Source: Diogma glabrata
Lineage: Eukaryota; Arthropoda; Insecta; Diptera; Cylindrotomidae
Assembly (NCBI GenBank): GCA_963693315.1
Contig: OY856188.1
Location: forward strand, 194,318,322-194,382,321
Length of the DNA: 64,000 bases
Reading direction: 5' to 3'
The position numbers were made by a program, and so were the translations under genes. Within the stretch, counting starts at the first letter, position 1; every line of letters starts with the position of its first letter. This document shows positions 1 through 11,466 of this stretch, piece by piece. Under the pieces are notes generated by a model. That model made no database searches and was not told the DNA's origin. It was given only the letters and a program-made list of their open reading frames with translations.

Positions 1-75
1 CAAAGAACACGGAACAACTTAAAAGTACATATTTTCGACCAAATTTTCCCGCTAATGGTCCTGCAGCAAATGGTG
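1..75 (-). CDS. Tret1-like sugar transporter, third coding exon (partial at window edge)
   Basis: This exon continues an MFS sugar transporter read on the minus strand. It is preceded by a consensus acceptor (pyrimidine-poor, ending TTTTAG at 76-81 when reversed). It completes an alanine codon split by the intron and reads APFAAGPLAGKFGRKYVLL. The GPLAG.FGRK stretch matches the conserved loop between transmembrane helices 2 and 3 of the sugar-porter family (consensus G.L.D..GRR/K). The protein would sit in the plasma membrane and move trehalose or another sugar by facilitated diffusion. The rest of the gene lies left of the window. The family call is firm; which insect paralogue this is cannot be decided from so short a piece. 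Confidence 0.85.
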
Positions 76-141
76 CTAAAATGAATTAAATAATATTTTA
101 TATCAGTTGTAATGGTTGTCTTGGTTTCAAGTTTGACTTAC
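76..141 (-). other. Short intron of the transporter gene
   Basis: A 66-bp intron with GTAAGT donor and TTTTAG acceptor on the minus strand, interrupting an alanine codon after its first base. The size is typical of insect introns. Confidence 0.85.
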
Positions 142-303
142 CAAACAATGCTCCTAACGCAACAATCGAACCGATCCACGATAATTCATCTGCAGTTGGT
201 ATTCTACCAATTGGATTTACATTACTATCTGCATCTTTTAATTTGGGAAAAACTGGGGATGTCCATCCTAATGTTGTTCCAATAGCTACACTAGCAATGT
301 TGG
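142..303 (-). CDS. Tret1-like sugar transporter, second coding exon
   Basis: This is a 162-bp exon with an acceptor (AACCAG) at its upper end and a GTAAGT donor at 136-141 when reversed. It encodes about 53 residues including AIGTTLGWTSPVFPKL and ELSWIGSIVALGALF. The GWTSP motif after helix 1 and the E.SWI.S motif before helix 2 are hallmarks of the arthropod Tret1-like branch of sugar porters. No stop or frameshift is present. Phase agrees on both sides: it takes one base from the exon at 13807-13918 and gives one base to the exon at 1-75. This continuity across a 13.5-kb intron is the main evidence that the gene is real and not a processed fragment. Confidence 0.88.
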
Positions 304-1302
304 CTGGTTAATTTAAATTAGATAAAAATAATTAGTGTTAGTTACTATTTAATTAATTTGGCATAGTCTCCGAGAGGAGTAATTTATTTAAATTGTAATC
401 CAATTTTTAAAGTAAACTGAGTCAACAAATTATGGTAAAAATTAACAGCGAAATTAGTTTGAAAATAAAGAATTCTGATTTGTATTAATATGACTGTCGT
501 ATATAGATAATTTAACCACATATTATTTAATAAACATAAATTTAAAACATTTATCAAATCATAAAATAAACGTTGTTGAATATGTAAATTGTTGTTTGAA
601 ACAATAGATTTAATCAGTTATTTGGTTGTGTAGAAATTCCTTAGAGAATTTAAAAGTTTTATTCTTGCAAGCATAACTAACGCCCATGCATTTTTGCTTA
701 TTTATAAAGACATACAAATAAGCAATTTATTATAACATTTTCTTTTTCAACGTTGGTTTGTAATTTTCCTCTGGGGTGACCAACAGTTCCTCCATTGAAT
801 TCCGAAATTTTCTGTCTAAAACAAAATGTAGAAATCAAAAACCTAATTCTTGGAAGTACCACCGCAGTTTTTGTCAATCTTCGCCATTTTTTACAAAATC
901 TAGAAAATATGTCCGAACTGGTCGAGTAGTGGCCTAAATGTAAACAGATATATGGTTAAATATTCAAACTATATTTTCTCTCAATTTTGTTGATGTGTTT
1001 GGAAATCTAACCTTATAATATACAAATACAAAAATTCGTGTGATTTTACCAAAAACTAAAAACGTTTCAAAACCAAAAATTACTGATGCTTTCTACCACC
1101 CGAAAAACGTTTCAATGAAACAGTGGCAATGGACTAAAGGTTTGTTTTTTTTTTGTTTTGCAGAACTGAAGTCGAGTGCTGTGTTGAACTCAACTGAAAA
1201 GAGATTTTTGTGAGTCAGGAAGTGCCTTGTCCATCGTCCTTGGTTAAGCTTTTACTTTTTTTAAACATCACAGGTCAAGGGCCTGCTTCTTCAAAGCCTT
1301 TA

Positions 1303-2235
1303 GCCCAGTCATTTTAGCGATCAACCTCAGAATGAGAGATTATAAGCTGAATTTCCGTATATACCTTCATTTTGGCGTTCTAAAAGTTGCCTCAAAAGTC
1401 TCATCAAATCTCGTGTCCGCGTCGTAAGTTATTCAAGGTCAAAGGTAACAAAAAACAGTTTTTCACGATTATCTCGGTTTCTATTGCTCCAATGCCGTTA
1501 ACATGTAAAAACTGTAGAGGATAAAATTTGCAACAAATTTTATTTGAAACAATTTCTCATGCGGTCAGCCGTTTTTGCGATAGATGGCGGTTAGTTTTCT
1601 TTATTTCTTGACTCTGGAATTTTTACTGATGTACACTTTTCGAGACACAACATGGACATTTACAGAAGTTAAAATATTTAAGAAGTCTATGTGACCATCA
1701 TTTCAATCGATAGTTGTAGTTTTCTAAGAATTTTCAAGCCACGCATCACATTATCAAAATCGCCTTCTGCAAGTGGTTTCCCACAAATAAAATGCAAATC
1801 AGCGAGCCATAATTTTCAAAATTTTACGTCCGTCGTTGCCGAGATCGGAAATGAGAGTAAACACAATTATTCAAAGTTCAAGGTAATATTCACGGTTCAC
1901 CTTACATTACAGTTCGTATGGCTGAGCGCTGTGCGCTCATCGCCTTCTATCGCAAAAACGGTTGAGCGCATGAAAAAAAATTTCTAATAAAATTGGTCGC
2001 AAATTTTATGCTCTACAATTTCTGTAATAGAACCCGAAATAATCGCGAAAAACTGTTTTTTTACATTTGACCTTGAATAACTAACTTACGATGCAGAAAC
2101 GAGATTTTATGAGACTTTTGAGGCAACCTTTAGAACGCCAAAATGAAAGTATATACGAAAATTCAGCTTATTATCTCTCATTTCGAGGTTGACCCCCTTT
2201 TTATGCTAAAATGACTGGAGGACTATAGGTTTAAC
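1303..2235. mobile_element. Foldback element F1, about 0.9 kb
   Basis: The two halves are imperfect inverted copies of about 290 bp: the segment from about 1309 to 1600 matches the reverse of about 1945 to 2219. Shared landmarks are CCAGTCATTTTAGC at the ends, CATTTTGGCGTTCTAAA, and CCGTTTTTGCGATAGA near the middle. The middle carries a short chance open frame (1691-1987) that I do not regard as a gene. The element is non-autonomous. Its superfamily is unknown; no clear target duplication was found. Confidence 0.65.
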
Positions 2236-2937
2236 ATATCACGGCAGTCTTTTAATATTTTTTCATAAGTTTTCAAACTAAACAAATGGTAATGGTAATG
2301 ATTATTGTCATCAAACTAAAACAAAAATCCTCCATCGATGTGATCGTGTCATATGATTTTAGTGTTCCTATTATTTAATAAAATCCTGTCTTTAGTTTGC
2401 CACTGTGTTTGCCTGATTGAAACGCTTCTAGAATATACCGTAGGTGCAAAGATAGTTAATAGTCCTGCACCTCCACTTCGGATTTGTTTATTCGGATTAT
2501 ATTTTTTTGACCTTTTGTCATATTCTGTGCCAACACTATACAGTTTCGAATTATGATGCGGGTTTGATGAGACTGAATACAGATATGGTCAGTATGGAAA
2601 TAAACTGCTTGGCTATTCTGAATTTGCAAGTTGTCTGTTAAATAGTTATTTAGTCTCTTCAAGCGACACTTTTATGCCACTTTTAATAAAAGAAAATTTC
2701 TTCGACTGGTTGAAGTAACAGTTTATTTCGCAATGCAGGAGATTAGACGCAATACTGGAATGAGTCACCAAAAATGCTAAAAAATTATTTATATTTAGGA
2801 TGCCCCAAAAAATATCTGAAACATTGAAATCCAGTTTATTGAATACAACGATTTCAAGCTATCAACACGCGTGGTTTAATCTTTGCGTCAGCACAATATT
2901 AAATGGCGGCTCCACGATAAAGTTGGTTATGCAACTT

Positions 2938-2990
2938 CTATATAAATCTTCTAATCTTCTATATAAATCTTCTAATCTTCTATATAGAAG
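2938..2990. repeat. Short tandem repeat, unit about 19 bp
   Basis: The unit CTATATAAATCTTCTAAT is repeated in tandem about twice, with a third partial unit. Confidence 0.6.
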
Positions 2991-4446
2991 TGCGTTTTCT
3001 AATTTCTTGTGAGTTATTATTAATAGAATTAACGTTAATAAATAATAAAAAATTATAGGAATAGGTTAATAACGAACCCGAGCAGAAAATAGTTAGGGAA
3101 AACCTGAACACAGTCAGGGCGTGATCAGGACCTGGTCAGTTCTACAAAGGCATTCCCTATTAGGGCAATCTGATGTGGGCCTGATTTAGAATACCCTTTT
3201 AGGGTTAATCTTATTTGAATATATCCGGCCCTGATCAGGTTTTTCGTATTTGACCCCTAGATGAAATTTCAATTCGTTAAAATTCACTAGAGTATTATCC
3301 ATTTTAGAAATATATAGTTAAAATCGTTTTATGTATGTTACTTCGGTTTTGAAAAAAACCTAAGTAAAGTATTACATTCATGAGCCAAAAGTGAAATTCT
3401 TACCCCCAATTTTTTTTGGCATTTCTCGACGTTTTAGGACCTACTGATTCTAAATAAGCAAAAAAAAATGTATGTCTGTCTGCCGGCCGTCCGTCACAAC
3501 CGACGAAATCTAGTAAACGGCTGAAGGGATTTCAAATTTTTTTTTTTTTTTATAAATAGGCATACTCAATGGTAAGAGTCGAAAGGACGATGTGTTCGAT
3601 AGCTATCCTGGAAGTGTGTCAAAAAATTTGTCAAGTGTGTCAAAACAAGGTAATTTGTATATTTTTTGCTTAAAAAATGTTCATTTTAAGTGATTACGAG
3701 TAGGAACATTGAATTTGGAGAAATCTTGATGGTCGGGATTGGTATGTGAGACCAAAATTTAGATTATTGCATATAAGTTTGTCGAAAAAATGTTGTCAAG
3801 TGTGTCAAAAAAATGATTTTCATTTTTTTACACAATTTTTGGGAAAAATGAAATTAATTATTTGTATGACATGAAATTTTATTATTATGTATTATTGAGA
3901 ATTATGGCATTATAAGTTTGTCAAAAGATGTTGTCAAGTGTGTCAAAGAAATATTTTACCTAGGTTTATTTTTTTTTACCCAATTTTGTGGAAAAAATAA
4001 AATAAATTATTTGTATGACATCAGATTTTATTATTATTATTATTATTGAGAATTATAAGTTTGTCAAAAAAATAATATCACGTGTGTTAAAAGAATGATT
4101 TTCTTTTATTTTTTTAGAAAAAAATAAAATTAGTTATTTGTATGGAATCAAATTATTATTATTGAGAATTTTATTGCATTATAAGTTTGTCAAAAAAATA
4201 TTGTCAAGTGTGTCAGTGTGTCAAAAAATGATTTTTAGAATATTGGAAATTTAATTTTTGGTTTTGTTATAATTTTTACAATATTTCTAGAATTTTGGAA
4301 CAAAATAGAATTTTTGAATTTGTGAATTTTGTATATATATTTTTAGAATTTTGAAAAAAGTTTCAATTTTTGATTTTGTAAGAATTTTTGGAATGTTTTT
4401 AGAATTTTGTAAATTTTAAATTTTTGATTTTATTATAATTTTTAAA

Positions 4447-4892
4447 ACTAGGAGGGCCCGGCGTGCTTCGCTACGCTTATAAATAAAGTATTTGCTTAGA
4501 CATTTTGTTGACGTAGGAGCAATGATTTCAAAAAGTGGTAATGAGATATGCTAGCATATAATTTTTAATTTTTCTTTTTAAATATATGAATGAAAAATAA
4601 TCAGAACTCTATAGCTGATCAGTTCGGATATATATGAAAAATTAGCGTTCAAATAAGTTTTCAAGTAAGCTTATTTGATCTCTAACTTATTTGATCGCTA
4701 ATTTTTCATATATCCGAACTGATCAGCTAGAGTTCTGATTATTTTTCATTCATATATTTAAAAAGAAAAATTAAAAATTATATGCTAGCATATCTCATTA
4801 CCACTTTTTGAAATCATTGCTTCTACGTCAACAAAATGTCTACGCAAAAACTTTATTTATAAGCGTAGCGAAGCACGCCGGGCCCTCCTAGT
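4447..4892. mobile_element. F2: near-perfect 446-bp palindromic element
   Basis: The element is two arms of about 210 bp in inverted orientation around a short centre near 4665-4675. The ends read ACTAGGAGGGCCCGGCGTGC and its inverse. The arms differ at only a few positions by eye, so insertion or arm homogenisation is recent. There is no coding potential. The transcript of either strand would fold into one long hairpin. Confidence 0.8.
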
Positions 4893-5230
4893 ATCTATTA
4901 TCAAGAGATGCACCACGTACATCAACACTCATACCATTATCACGTCGACGATACAAAGGATAACCATTCACAGATTCTTTAGTATTTTCAGAAAAAGGTT
5001 TTGGAAAACTATTATTACATTAACCATCTCTCATACAAACAGAATTGGGATTTAGAGCACAACATGGTCCATGCATCATATGACGTTTCACATATCCATG
5101 TAATTTAGGAAAAAGAATGGTATCAGAGATTTCAGTACATACAAATTTATTAATCATTTCATTTCCATCCATTCCATTCTATCTTCATCTGACAAATTTA
5201 GCAAACACATCAGGCACCAGTACCAATTAA
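4893..5230 (-). pseudogene. Helitron Rep/helicase-like protein fragment
   Basis: On the minus strand the frame gives, in order, EISDTILFPKLHGYVKRHMM, then HGPCCALNPNSVCMRDG, a stop, FPKPF, and GYPLYRRRDNG. This order (HMIHGPCG, NP.SPCM..G.C, FPKPF, GYP.YRRR) is that of the Helitron_like_N region of rolling-circle transposon proteins. Only about 90 codons are recognisable. There is at least one in-frame stop and the upstream part (to about 5230) is frameshifted. The fragment is cut off at its downstream end exactly at the palindrome at 4447-4892. It lies in the same orientation as the surrounding H-a element, so it may be the last coding remnant of an autonomous relative, or simply a captured piece. 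Confidence 0.75.
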
Positions 5231-5800
5231 AGCACCAGTACGATGATTAAAAATATTATAAATTTTAAAATGATAAATACCACGTGCAATTCATTTCTTC
5301 AATCACAACATTCATTTCACCATTAACACCATTCATGACACCATTCATTTATGAAGAAAAAACAGAAAAATCGAACACGGCTATTATGAAATATTTCTCT
5401 ATAGCAGGCTGAAGACCTACAATTTTGCACAGAAAAAACAAATCAATTTTATGAATTGTTTCTTTAATTTCTAATCAATAGAAAATATTTAAAAACAAAG
5501 AAAAATAATAATTAAATCAAAGAAAATCAAAGAAAAACAATAATAATAAAAAAACAAAGAAAAGACTTGGGCAATTCCATTTAATATTGTATAGCGGGGG
5601 CCGTAAAATTCAAAAATACATTTTAATTCGTCTATAACTTCTTTATTTATGATCCGATTTGTGTGAAAAATCTTTAAAATCTAAGTTACACTAATATCAG
5701 TTAGCAGTGAAAATTTTAAATGAATCCATCTGCGAATAAAAAAGCCTTAGGCTCCAAAAAGTTTTTTTTTAGCGTATTAATATATAAAGATTTTGAAAAA
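5231..5800. other. Unassigned interior of H-a
   Basis: AT-rich sequence between the Rep fragment and the A/T-rich repeat block of H-a. It is absent from the other H copies in this window. I recognise no gene in it. Confidence 0.5.
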
Positions 5801-7080
5801 AGTTTTAAGTTTTGATATTGTAATAATTTTTGCAATATTTTTAGAATTTTGGAAAAAGTTTGATTTTTAACAGTTTTTGGAATATTAGAATTTAGAAAAA
5901 GTTTAAATATTTGATTTTATTCTAATTTTTGGAATATTTTTGGAATTTTGAAAAAAGTTTCAATTTTTGATTTTGTTATAATTTTTGCAATATTTTTAGA
6001 ATTTTTGAACAAAGTTTTAGTTTTTGATTTTATAATAATTTTTGTAGTATTTTTAGAATTTTGAAAAAAACTTGATTTTATTTAATTTTTACAATATTTT
6101 TGGAATTTTGAAAGAAATATGAATTTGTGATTTTGTAGTATTTTCTCGAAACGCTAAATGGAGAGGTTTTTGAATAGTTTGCTGAGTGTATCATCTTTTT
6201 ACTAAATTATGTTAATATATGATCTGTTATAATTTTCCGACGACGAATTGATGTTTCGTGTTAGTTTTGTAATAAATTTCTAAACAGAGATAAAATACTT
6301 GTACTTTTACAAAGAGTTTTATGTTTGATATATATCGCTGCTTAAAACTAAAAACAATGTCCTCATAAAAGTTTTATGCCGAAAACTATATCAAAATCTT
6401 TAACCAAAACCGAAGTCTTGATATCTCAGAGCTTGAGATTTCAGCTCCTCCATATTTTTAGGTATCGCTTCTCGGCTGAAAGACTACAATCATAGTGATT
6501 AAGGTGGTATGAGTTTTAATTTTACCCATTGTAATTTTTTTATGTTAATTTAATTAATTTATGTATATAGTATATAAATATATATCAGGGCCTGATACGG
6601 ATATCCCAATCAGGGCCTGATCCGATTATCCCAATCATAATCTGATCGGACTATCCCAATCAGAATCACGGTTTGATCCGGTAATCCAAATCAGCACCTG
6701 ATAGGGCAAAAGCGTTACACTCATGGTCAGGTCCCAATCATGTTGCCTTATTAATGCCTGATCCGTATTAGAGCAAACCTGATCAGGACTTTACTTGAGC
6801 CCTGACAAATTTCTGCCCGGGAAGTTATCAAACCGATTGTCATTTTGATGTATAAGTTTATTGATAACCTGGACATAATGGTTTTGTTATTATTGTAAAT
6901 CAGAGTCAAGTTACAAATATGGTAACATAAATTATTAACTGTATAATTTACAAAATCCACTTAAGATAAAAAAACTCTTTGCAATAATAATTAGGCAATA
7001 AACTAAACAGTAGTTAAACGATAAAAATTATAAATGAGCTATGACAAATAGGTATACTCATACTTGTTATCAGTAGTAAT

Positions 7081-7578
7081 TTCCCAGGGGCGGTGATAAT
7101 TCGAAATAATTTTTTGCCAAAAATTTCGAAAGCAATTATAATACCACTTGCTTGAGGAATTTTCCAAAAAATTATGAGAATTTATCAACGAACGAGGGGA
7201 ATTCATTTAGAAAATTTTTTGCCTTAGTTTTATTTTAATTTAACCCAATGAAATTTTATAAAATATAATGACATCGTTCAATTTCACCAATATCATTTGA
7301 ATTATACTAATAACAAATAGTTATACGTCTGGCCTACTGGGATATTAAAAATTTTCAAATAATTTTTGAAAGAATTAGCTGATATCGCAGTAGGCATAAT
7401 TCATAAAGAAATGAAAAATGGCGAAAAAATTTCTAAACGAATTCCCCTCGTTCATTGATAAATTCTCACAATTTTTTTGGAAAATTCCTCAAGCAAGTTG
7501 TATTGATAATAGCACGAGCATACTTGCTTTCGAAATGTTTGGTAAAAAATTATTTCGAATTATCACCGCCCTTGGGAA
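7081..7578. mobile_element. F3: foldback/MITE with about 140-bp inverted ends
   Basis: Left end TTCCCAGGGGCGGTGATAAT matches the inverse of the right end ATTATCACCGCCCTTGGGAA, and similarity continues inward through the GAACGAGGGGAATTC segment. The CAGGGGCGG start resembles hAT termini. I could not confirm an 8-bp target duplication, because the inverted similarity extends to the flanking bases. Confidence 0.65.
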
Positions 7579-8504
7579 ATATTATGAGACAATATTGTGA
7601 AATTTGTTTTTCGGAAAATCGTTACCGTTACCGTTTAATGTTATGCAATACAAACTTCACAATATTGTCAAAATTCACATTTATGGGTTCGGGAATAGGG
7701 CCCCAGGTTATTATTTGAAACCTATTTGATCCTTGTTATAACGCAACTTAATTAAATTGAGTTGCGGTGTTTTTATTTATTCGTTATATCTCTTGGGATA
7801 TAGTTTAAAGTGGTACTTTAATTGGGATTGTACATTAGTATTTTGTTTTGTAGCACAAAACTAATGTACGGCTTGTGTCTCAAGAGAGCAAGGCAAAATC
7901 GTAAAAAATACATTTTATGATTGAAAACATGAATCATTTCTTCTTTCAAAATAGACATACCGTTGGACATTGTAAATTGAAAAAAACGGAGATAACCTGA
8001 GATTTGAATTTGTGGAATTATCGTATGTGTCCATCATTGACTAGACCAATAGTGAGGTCACAAACTGTAACCCTACACAAAAGAAAGTATCAAAAAATTA
8101 TCCCTTGTTCAACCTAAAATTTTTCATATCATGATTGGTCCAAAAAAGACGATGGAGGTTAGCCGATACTATTTTGAAGTCAGATAACATCATAAGAATA
8201 TATCATAATATATCCTTAATAGGTCCATAGAATCACGGAAAAAGATATGGCTTACGTGTTGTTTTCGGTTGCAGGTCGGATGTTTTTTAATCTCTGGGGG
8301 AGGGTACTCACATAGTGGACCTGCCGAATCCACTCGCTCGGCATCTGGGGACTGAAGTTATTCAACAAATTCGGCTGGAATGTTTTTTGCTTTCTTGTAA
8401 GCGATATAACTCGTAAATGATGCGCTTTAGGATACAGGTACTATGGAACGTTCTTGTTCCTTAAATGCTTTTCTATAACTTAAAGTTAAAAAAAAAACAA
8501 AAAT

Positions 8505-8951
8505 AGTACATTATATAACAAGGTTGAGAAGTAGGCTATTATTGACCGAGAACTTTTAGATCCTGAGGCGCGTAGCGCCGAGGGATATAATGTTCGAGGT
8601 CTATATTAGTCTTCTCAACCGAGGTATATATAGAATTTTTTTAACTACTAACACTAATTATCATATTTGCTTTCATTAGATATTTATATTAGTCATTTTC
8701 CATTTCATTTTTTAAATATCTTAAAATATCAAGTAGCCTGGAAGTTTAGTTTCATACAAATAAAACGAAACAAAGCAATGCAATTACTATTTGTTTGTGT
8801 TTTTTTGTTCATTTCAATCAAAAATAAAAGAAAATTTGTCATTATTAACCTAGGTAATTGTTTGTTATTATTATTGACCTAGCTGGAGAAAAACTACTTC
8901 TCAATGGGGTATTCGAGGAAATAATGACGATTTCTCAAGTTAGTAGTTAAA
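8505..8951 (+). mobile_element. X1: about 450-bp MITE-like element
   Basis: This segment is absent from the opposite arm of T1, so it is an insertion. A second copy, inverted, lies at 10245-10687. The element contains an internal hairpin region: GGTTGAGAAG pairs with CTTCTCAACC about 90 bp later, and between them sits the dyad GGCGCGTAGCGCC. It has no clear terminal inverted repeats. The open frame at 8667-8882 is not conserved as protein in the other copy. Confidence 0.6.
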
Positions 8952-9678
8952 AAAAATATTTTTGTTGCAAATTTTTGCGAAAAACTGCGAAAAAATGTCC
9001 AAAAATCGATATTTTTCAATTGATTTTAGTTATTTGCAAATAATTGTTTATAATATAATCGACCCCTCTATCTTGTAGCTGAAACCTCAACGAAAAAAGT
9101 AAGCTTTAGAACGTTTCATTCTCCCTAATAGTCTTCACACAATTCTATGTGTCTCTTTTCAGACATACACATTAAGTGTATGTCTGAAAAAAAGTTGTTA
9201 ACTTTGGGCATGCCTTAAGATCTGAGTTTTTATCTGATCGCAATCTGCTTGACGGCAATCGAAAGGGTGAAATGTCAGCTTTAATTAACAACTATGTTGC
9301 TTATACCCATATTCAATATTAACAACAATTACAGCAGTTCAAAAAACGATGAAAGTTTCTTAGTTGCAAAATTAAATTTCTCAACGAATTTTCAACTTAA
9401 CGAGATGCGGCTTTAAAATTTGCAAAGTGCCTAAAAACCGAAGATTTTAAAAAATAGACCCCTCTAATATGGTTTGGGACCGAGTTATGACCCATTTTAT
9501 TTTTAAAAGCCCGATTGTGACCTTGATTTTGTATGTAATATATCGACAGGAACGGAGCCTTTCCCTCCAAAATGATGCTGCTGTGCTGACCAGATGCTGG
9601 GTCTGTGCCTACCGAACACGCGATTGGCTACTCTGACCCCTGCTACTAACATACTCTATGAAAAAAGGAAACGTACTG

Positions 9679-9736
9679 TAGTATATTACACACGTACACG
9701 TCACGTAGTATATTACACACGTACACGTCACGTAGC
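9679..9736. repeat. Two tandem copies of a 28-bp unit
   Basis: GTAGTATATTACACACGTAC followed by ACGTCAC occurs twice head to tail. The relative at about 52220 in T2 has only one degenerate copy. Confidence 0.65.
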
Positions 9737-9796
9737 GACGCGATGTATAATTAAGTATTATTGTAATAAATTTAAAGAAAAAGTAATGAGCTACTT

Positions 9797-11110
9797 CCCA
9801 AGTAGGTTTTGCCAGACATTGACATACGGCCGAGCACTGGCCCACTAATGGTTAACAGTACTTGGCTATTGTTATTGGGCCAATACTAGAACCATTCATC
9901 GGCTGATCTATGGTTTACAGTAAATAGCCAGTATATTGTTGCTTTTGAATGACCAAGCACTGGCCCATGAATGGTAAATATTACTTGGCTATTGTTATTG
10001 GGCCAGTACTGTAGCCATGAATTCGACGATCTGTCATTTTTTTTAAATTTCACTAGAGTATTATCTCTTTTAGAAATACATAGTTTGAAAAATTTCACAT
10101 ATAGTTTAGTTATCGCCTTGTCGGTTGAAAGACTGTGATAATATAGAAAAGGTTGGTATATGTTTTAATTTATTTTCATTTCTATTTTATTTTAATTATT
10201 TTGTAAATAATTTATTTAAATTTATGTATGAAAATATTATTTTTTAACTACTAACTTGAGAAATCGTCATTATTTACTCGAATGCCCCAATGAGAAGTAA
10301 TTTTTCTCAACGTAGGTCAATAATAATAATAAAAAATTCCCTAGGTTAATAATTACAAATTTTCTTTTATTTTTAATTGAAATGAACAAAAAAACACAAA
10401 CAAATAATAATTGCATTCCTTTGTTTCGTTCTATTTGTATAAAACTAAACTTTCAGGCTTCTTCATATTTTACGATATTTAAAAAATGAAATGGAAAATG
10501 ACTAATATCAAAATCTAATCAAAGCAAATATGATAATTAGTGTCAGTAGTTAAAAAAATTCTATATATACCTCGGTTGAGAAGACTAATATAGACCTCGA
10601 ACATAATATCCCTCGGCGCTACGCGCCTCAGGATCTAAAAGTTCTCGGTCAATAATAGCCTACTATTCAACCTTGTTATATAATGTACTATTTATATTTT
10701 TGTTAATGGCGGAGTACTGGCAGTCATGTTTGCCATTACTCAGCCATTCTTGCAACTGAACCAGTCTTTTTTATTTTATTTTAAATTAGTTTGTATTTAG
10801 TTTATTTAAATTTACATATGATAATAATGTATATTTTTTTAACGGCCCGGTCATGGTTGCCAGTATTTGGTCATTACTACAATGCTGGTCATCATTATTG
10901 GCCCGTTACTAGGCCAACTGTAAAACCTTGTATGGCTCATTGCTGTTGTTTTTCCTCTGGCCCATAAATGGCAACCATTTATTGTCCGAAGTTATCATCC
11001 AGTAAAATTGTGTTAATGGCCTAGTCGTGGTTGCCAGTACTCGCCCATTGCTGCATTACTGGCTGCCAGCAATGGACCATTACTGGACCAGTTGTACAAC
11101 CTTGTATGGG
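9797..11110 (+). mobile_element. C2a: C-family element (CCCAAGTAGG...CCTTGTATGGG) with TT duplication
   Basis: Left end CCCAAGTAGG and right end CCTTGTATGGG match the complete copies at 19245-20060 and 25524-26324. TT flanks both ends (9795-9796 and 11111-11112). The subterminal regions are full of TGGCCCA, GTACTTGGC and TTGGGCCA motifs in both orientations. The copy is interrupted by X2 at 10245-10687. No open reading frame is conserved between copies; it is a non-autonomous DNA transposon. Confidence 0.7.
10245..10687 (-). mobile_element. X2: inverted copy of the X element inside C2a
   Basis: It reads as the reverse of 8505-8951, from AACTACTAACTTGAG to ATATAATGTAC. Complete C copies run straight from the TATTATTT region into TTAATGGCGGAGTAC, so X2 is a clean insertion into C2a. 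Confidence 0.65.
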
Positions 11111-11466
11111 TTATGACATAGATCGTCAAATTCATGGCTACAGTAACAATAGCCAATTAATGTTAACCATTAACGGGCCATTGCTTGACCATTAAAAGTA
11201 AACTGCACTGGCAATTTTCTATAAACGGTAGATTAACCCATTTATGGTTCCAGTTATTGTTACGATAACAATAGCCAAGTAATATTTACCATTCATGGAC
11301 CAGTGCTTGGCCATTCAAAGGTAACAATATACTGGCTATTTTCTGTAAACCATAGATCGGCCGATGAATGGTTCTAGCATTGGCCCAATAACAATAGCCA
11401 AGTACTGTTAACCATTAATGGGCCAGTGTTTGGCCGTACGCCAATGTCTGGCAAAACCTACTTGGG
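11111..11466 (-). mobile_element. C2b: 5' half of a second C element, inverted against C2a
   Basis: It ends CCTACTTGGG at 11466 and matches the first about 350 bases of C copies in reverse. With C2a it forms an inverted pair with arms of about 300 bp (9797-10095 versus 11130-11466). Confidence 0.65.

Larger units (their letters stand above)
3339..6457 (-). mobile_element. H-a: Helentron/DINE-1-like element, longest copy
   Basis: This is the reversed copy of a family that also occurs at 35780-37142, 45293-46240, 57820-58265 and 59858-61617. In element sense it starts AAAAATATGGAGGAGC, carries a subterminal ACTTCGGTTTTG, then A-rich repeats and unique sequence. Tandem units containing TGACACACTTGACAA follow, and the copy ends with a small hairpin (GGTTTT/AAAACC) plus CCGAAGTAA. 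The 5' subterminal motif is the exact inverse of the 3' end. Internal tandem repeats, subterminal inverted repeats and a 3' hairpin are features known for Helentron-related INE elements. It sits inside C1 and is interrupted by the foldback at 4447-4892. No target duplication is expected or seen. Confidence 0.5.
3077..6821. mobile_element. C1: short-TIR DNA transposon with 2-bp target duplication (non-autonomous)
   Basis: Terminal inverted repeats are visible: CCCGAGCAGAAAATAG at the left and the reverse of AAATTTCTGCCCGGG at the right. The dinucleotide AA is duplicated outside both ends (3075-3076 and 6822-6823). The subterminal regions are dense in CCTGATC-type motifs in both orientations, for example from 6588 to 6800. 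The element proper is only about 0.6 kb; the rest is the H-a insertion at 3339-6457. Short TIRs, 2-bp duplications and repeated subterminal motifs fit an EnSpm/CACTA-like (CMC) element, but the CCC terminus differs from CAC, so that placement is only an inference. Confidence 0.65.

Noticed and set aside
1691..1987. 98-codon open frame in F1
   Set aside because: It lies across an inverted repeat, has no family motif and uses a non-ATG start; it is explained by the foldback.
3470..3500. CGGCCGTCC/GACAGACA tract as a regulatory site
   Set aside because: It recurs at the same position in every long H copy, so it is part of that element.
4447..4892. F2 as the 3' end of a Helitron (CTAG-type terminus)
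   Set aside because: CCTAGT is present, but the element is a symmetrical palindrome with the same sequence at both ends, unlike a Helitron terminus with a single short hairpin.
9594..9848. Overlapping open frames on both strands
   Set aside because: They arise from a 28-bp tandem repeat and the T1 interior; the relative at 52140-52330 does not keep the frames.
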